DNA of 64,000 bases from Eonycteris spelaea (lineage: Eukaryota > Chordata > Mammalia > Chiroptera > Pteropodidae), in NCBI GenBank assembly GCA_003508835.1, contig PUFA01000021.1, positions 10,394,501 to 10,458,500 of the forward strand, written 5' to 3'. Shown piece by piece: positions 61,761-64,000 of the stretch (positions are counted from its first letter, which is position 1; the number at the start of each line of letters is the position of its first letter). The notes beneath the pieces were generated by a model, which did no database searches, was not told the origin of the DNA, and was given only the letters and a program-made list of their open reading frames with translations. A program made the translations under genes and the position numbers.

Positions 61761-62932
61761 ATTTGAGTCATTAAATAAAGGCAATGTTATAAGTGAGGTG
61801 TACTAAGGAACCACAAGATAGGTCAGATGATGAAGGCATTTCAATCATGTTCTGCTTCAGCTGGTGCCTATGAGTCTGCTAGTTTTCAGTATAATTTCAG
61901 GCTGTGTGTTTTCAAGGCTACCCTGGTTCTCAAAAGTGAGGATGCACAGAACAAATGAAAATGGCACAAGATTCACTTTTCCTACCCAGATTCATCTTTT
62001 TTTTTTTTTTTTTTTTTTTTTTCCAAATAAACTCTGCCTGGATGACTGCAATGCTTGGTTAATTTCCAGATTACTAACAAAGTTGATCCTGACAACTTTT
62101 TGCCAGTGGTTTAATTGCTTTCAAGGAGAGCTTTCTTTTATAGGCCCTAGTCTGTCATATTTGTTGATGTCTGCCTACATTTATTTTAATCGCCTTCTAG
62201 ATTGCAATGAAGTTGATGAACTGAAAAAAACAAATCTCTATCTGATTTTATACTAGTACTTTATAGTATTCTAATATTTTTTTTTTTTATTTAGATCTGG
62301 ACTTTCTGTTCAGTGTTTTTATTTTCTGTTCTTACGTAAGTACCACAGTTTTTAAGTATCATAGCTCTCCTGTTTTAATATCCAAAGGCATTAATCTAAT
62401 CTTAATACCCTTTATAATATGTCTATAATAAAAATACATAACACGTAAAAAGTGATAAATATTTATATTATATTACAACTTAGAACAGTAGTCGAAACAT
62501 GGAATGTCCAACACAATAAATTAAGAAATAAAAAGACTGATTTTGGAAACAAGTTAGTGAAACTTCAGATTTTCACTAACTACAAGAAGAAGACCTGAAT
62601 AGCTCGAAGAAAGCAACAGAAATCAATCTACCACTAGTAATTAATAATAAACATATTAGCACCATATCTTTAGTCAGCAGCACTGAGTATAAGAAGACAA
62701 TGAATTACATCTCTCAAAGTAAAAGAATAACAATTTTAAATATAGATTCTCAATTCAGCCAAAGCTATGCTCAGGTATGAGAACAGAGATATTTTCAGAG
62801 CCACAAACAAATCAGAAAAATATTGTTGGGCAAAAAAATTTTTAATAAAATTATACTCCATTAAGAAACTATAATAGCTTTGGTCTAGTCTGCACCTAAT
62901 AACATTAAGTAATAATTATAAACCTAACATTT

Positions 62933-63014
62933 TCAGAAAATATCAAAAAATGTATAAATTGACATGATTATGCGTGTCAGAAAATATCAAAAATGTATAA
63001 ATTGACATGATTAT
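62933..63014 (+). repeat. Tandem duplication, units of about 44 and 38 bp
   Basis: Unit one 62933-62976 and unit two 62977-63014 share TCAGAAAATATCAAAAA and TGTATAAATTGACATGATTA. They differ by one A in an A-run, and the second lacks the final TGCGTG. A recent local duplication. Confidence 0.92.
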
Positions 63015-63415
63015 AAATTTCCTAAGAAAAGTAACAGACCAAAGCACCAAAATATTAAATTAAATAACTAATATTAATATAATATATGAATAACCAAACA
63101 TACTTGTTATACTAAATAAAATATACAGTCATTTCGAACATGCATAACACGTTTCGAATAAATGTGTCACTTTAATCCTAATTCATTTTAAAAATAAAAA
63201 TCAAAAGGAAATATTTTCTGCTGATATTACCACATAACTTGTAAATAAGCATGTTATATGTAGTTAATGTATCTAATATTAATAATAGTATGTTCTTCCT
63301 GTTCTGTTTCTTAGCTTTGGGCTGTGAAATAAGGCAGATACCTTTATTTTCTCTAAACTATACCTACAGCAATATCTGTATCTATATCATCTATATCAAT
63401 ATGTGCACCAGGTGA

Positions 63416-63437
63416 TGTGTGTGTGCGTGCACACACA
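63416..63437. repeat. Alternating purine-pyrimidine tract
   Basis: 22 bp of strict alternation (TG units, then GCGTGC, then CA units), almost self-complementary. Potential Z-DNA or cruciform sequence; short. Confidence 0.85.
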
Positions 63438-64000
63438 AATGTATATATCTGCAAATACAAAGTATTTGACATACATTCAGATATAGTAAAAAAAAAAAAA
63501 ACTCATTGAAGAAACTGATATGTAATTTTTTGCACCAGAAGAGACATGCAAAATGTATTGGGGAAAAACCACAAAGGCTTCTGTTTCATCTATAACTATA
63601 GTAATAGCATATGCTTTGACTGTGTATAAACGCCCATGGATTTGTGAAAATCAGTGCCCTACTTTTTGTTTTCTCCAACAGAAAGTGATAAAAGAAGATA
63701 AACATAAATGAAGTCTTTGTCATAAACTCATCAATGCAAATGAACTTGTGAGAAAGCATCCTCAGGTTCAGATGTTTACAGAAAGGCAAAGGAAACACTT
63801 TGTAGAAAATCAGAATGATACATGGTATCCTGAGATCATCTCTTATAAAAGGTTTAGAGATCTGAAAAAGCTTTTGTAATAATTTCGCTCAGAATACACA
63901 TTAAATACACACTTTCTGCCAAGGGGTACTAATTCTGAAAATAGTTTTGATAAGTTCAAAAGTATCAGGGGAAATGTATGTGCAAGATAAAGACTGTAAA

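Larger units (their letters stand above)
61761..64000. other. Unassigned AT-rich DNA with low-complexity tracts
   Basis: Includes T26 (61997-62022), a T-run near 62278-62288, A13-14 near 63488, the 44-bp duplication at 62933-63014 and an alternating tract at 63416-63437. A 130-codon + frame at 61864-62256 runs through the T26 tract (poly-Phe) and is an artefact. No gene recognised. Confidence 0.55.

Noticed and set aside
61864..62256. 130-codon open frame on +, the longest in the window
   Set aside because: It reads through a 26-base T run (poly-Phe), which artificially extends the frame. No homology recognised.
1..64000. A multi-gene or defence-like novel system, CRISPR array or operon
   Set aside because: The repeat content is mammalian, and there are no regularly spaced direct repeats or closely packed coding frames. 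Nothing supports such a system.

Overview
The window looks like ordinary AT-rich, CpG-poor intergenic or deep-intronic DNA from a placental mammal. I find no convincing protein-coding exon, RNA gene, CpG-island promoter, CRISPR array or prokaryotic feature. Open frames are short. The few with recognisable homology are decayed LINE-1 (L1) ORF2 remnants at about 4.8, 19.9-21.6, 29.6 and 59.7 kb.

Taxon (inference): MIR, L2, MLT1-type LTRs, Tigger and hAT-Charlie fragments point to a eutherian. No Alu, B1/B2, carnivore tRNA-Lys SINE, ruminant BovA or vesper-bat Ves SINE was recognised in 64 kb. Four L1 3' ends (4768-5270, 29455-30306 on +; 7205-7560, 25765-25895 on -) share a terminal module that I associate from memory with laurasiatherian, especially bat, L1s. 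A SINE-poor laurasiatherian such as a yinpterochiropteran bat is a plausible source, but this is not proven.

Layout: 0-4.7 kb is mostly unassigned, with a nearly complete MLT1-type solo LTR at 3.1-3.5 kb. 4.7-7.6 kb holds three L1 3' ends and MER5-like scraps. 7.6-16.2 kb is mostly unassigned with L2 and MIR pieces. A hAT-Charlie element lies at 16.8-17.0 kb. The longest repeat is a 2.6-kb antisense L1 at 19.2-21.8 kb whose reverse transcriptase has lost catalytic aspartates. At 22.0-22.5 kb an L1 appears to interrupt a MIR. 25.1-31.9 kb is repeat-dense (LTR end, several L1s, a Tigger-like element). 33-38 kb has a 19-base G run, L2, L1 pieces on both strands, an MLT1-like LTR and a composite L1 that looks like a twin-priming inversion (37.06-37.77 kb). 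38-47 kb has MIR and L2 pieces and possible old ERV-internal sequence. 47-56 kb has MIRs, a long ancient repeat, a Tigger7/MER44-like MITE and an LTR end. 59.1-61 kb is a second long antisense L1. The last 3 kb is low-complexity, with a 44-bp tandem duplication.

No gene system operates here. The content is a record of successive transposon insertions. Repeat family names come from memory of consensus sequences and should be confirmed with RepeatMasker; boundaries are approximate by about 10-30 bp unless termini are stated.
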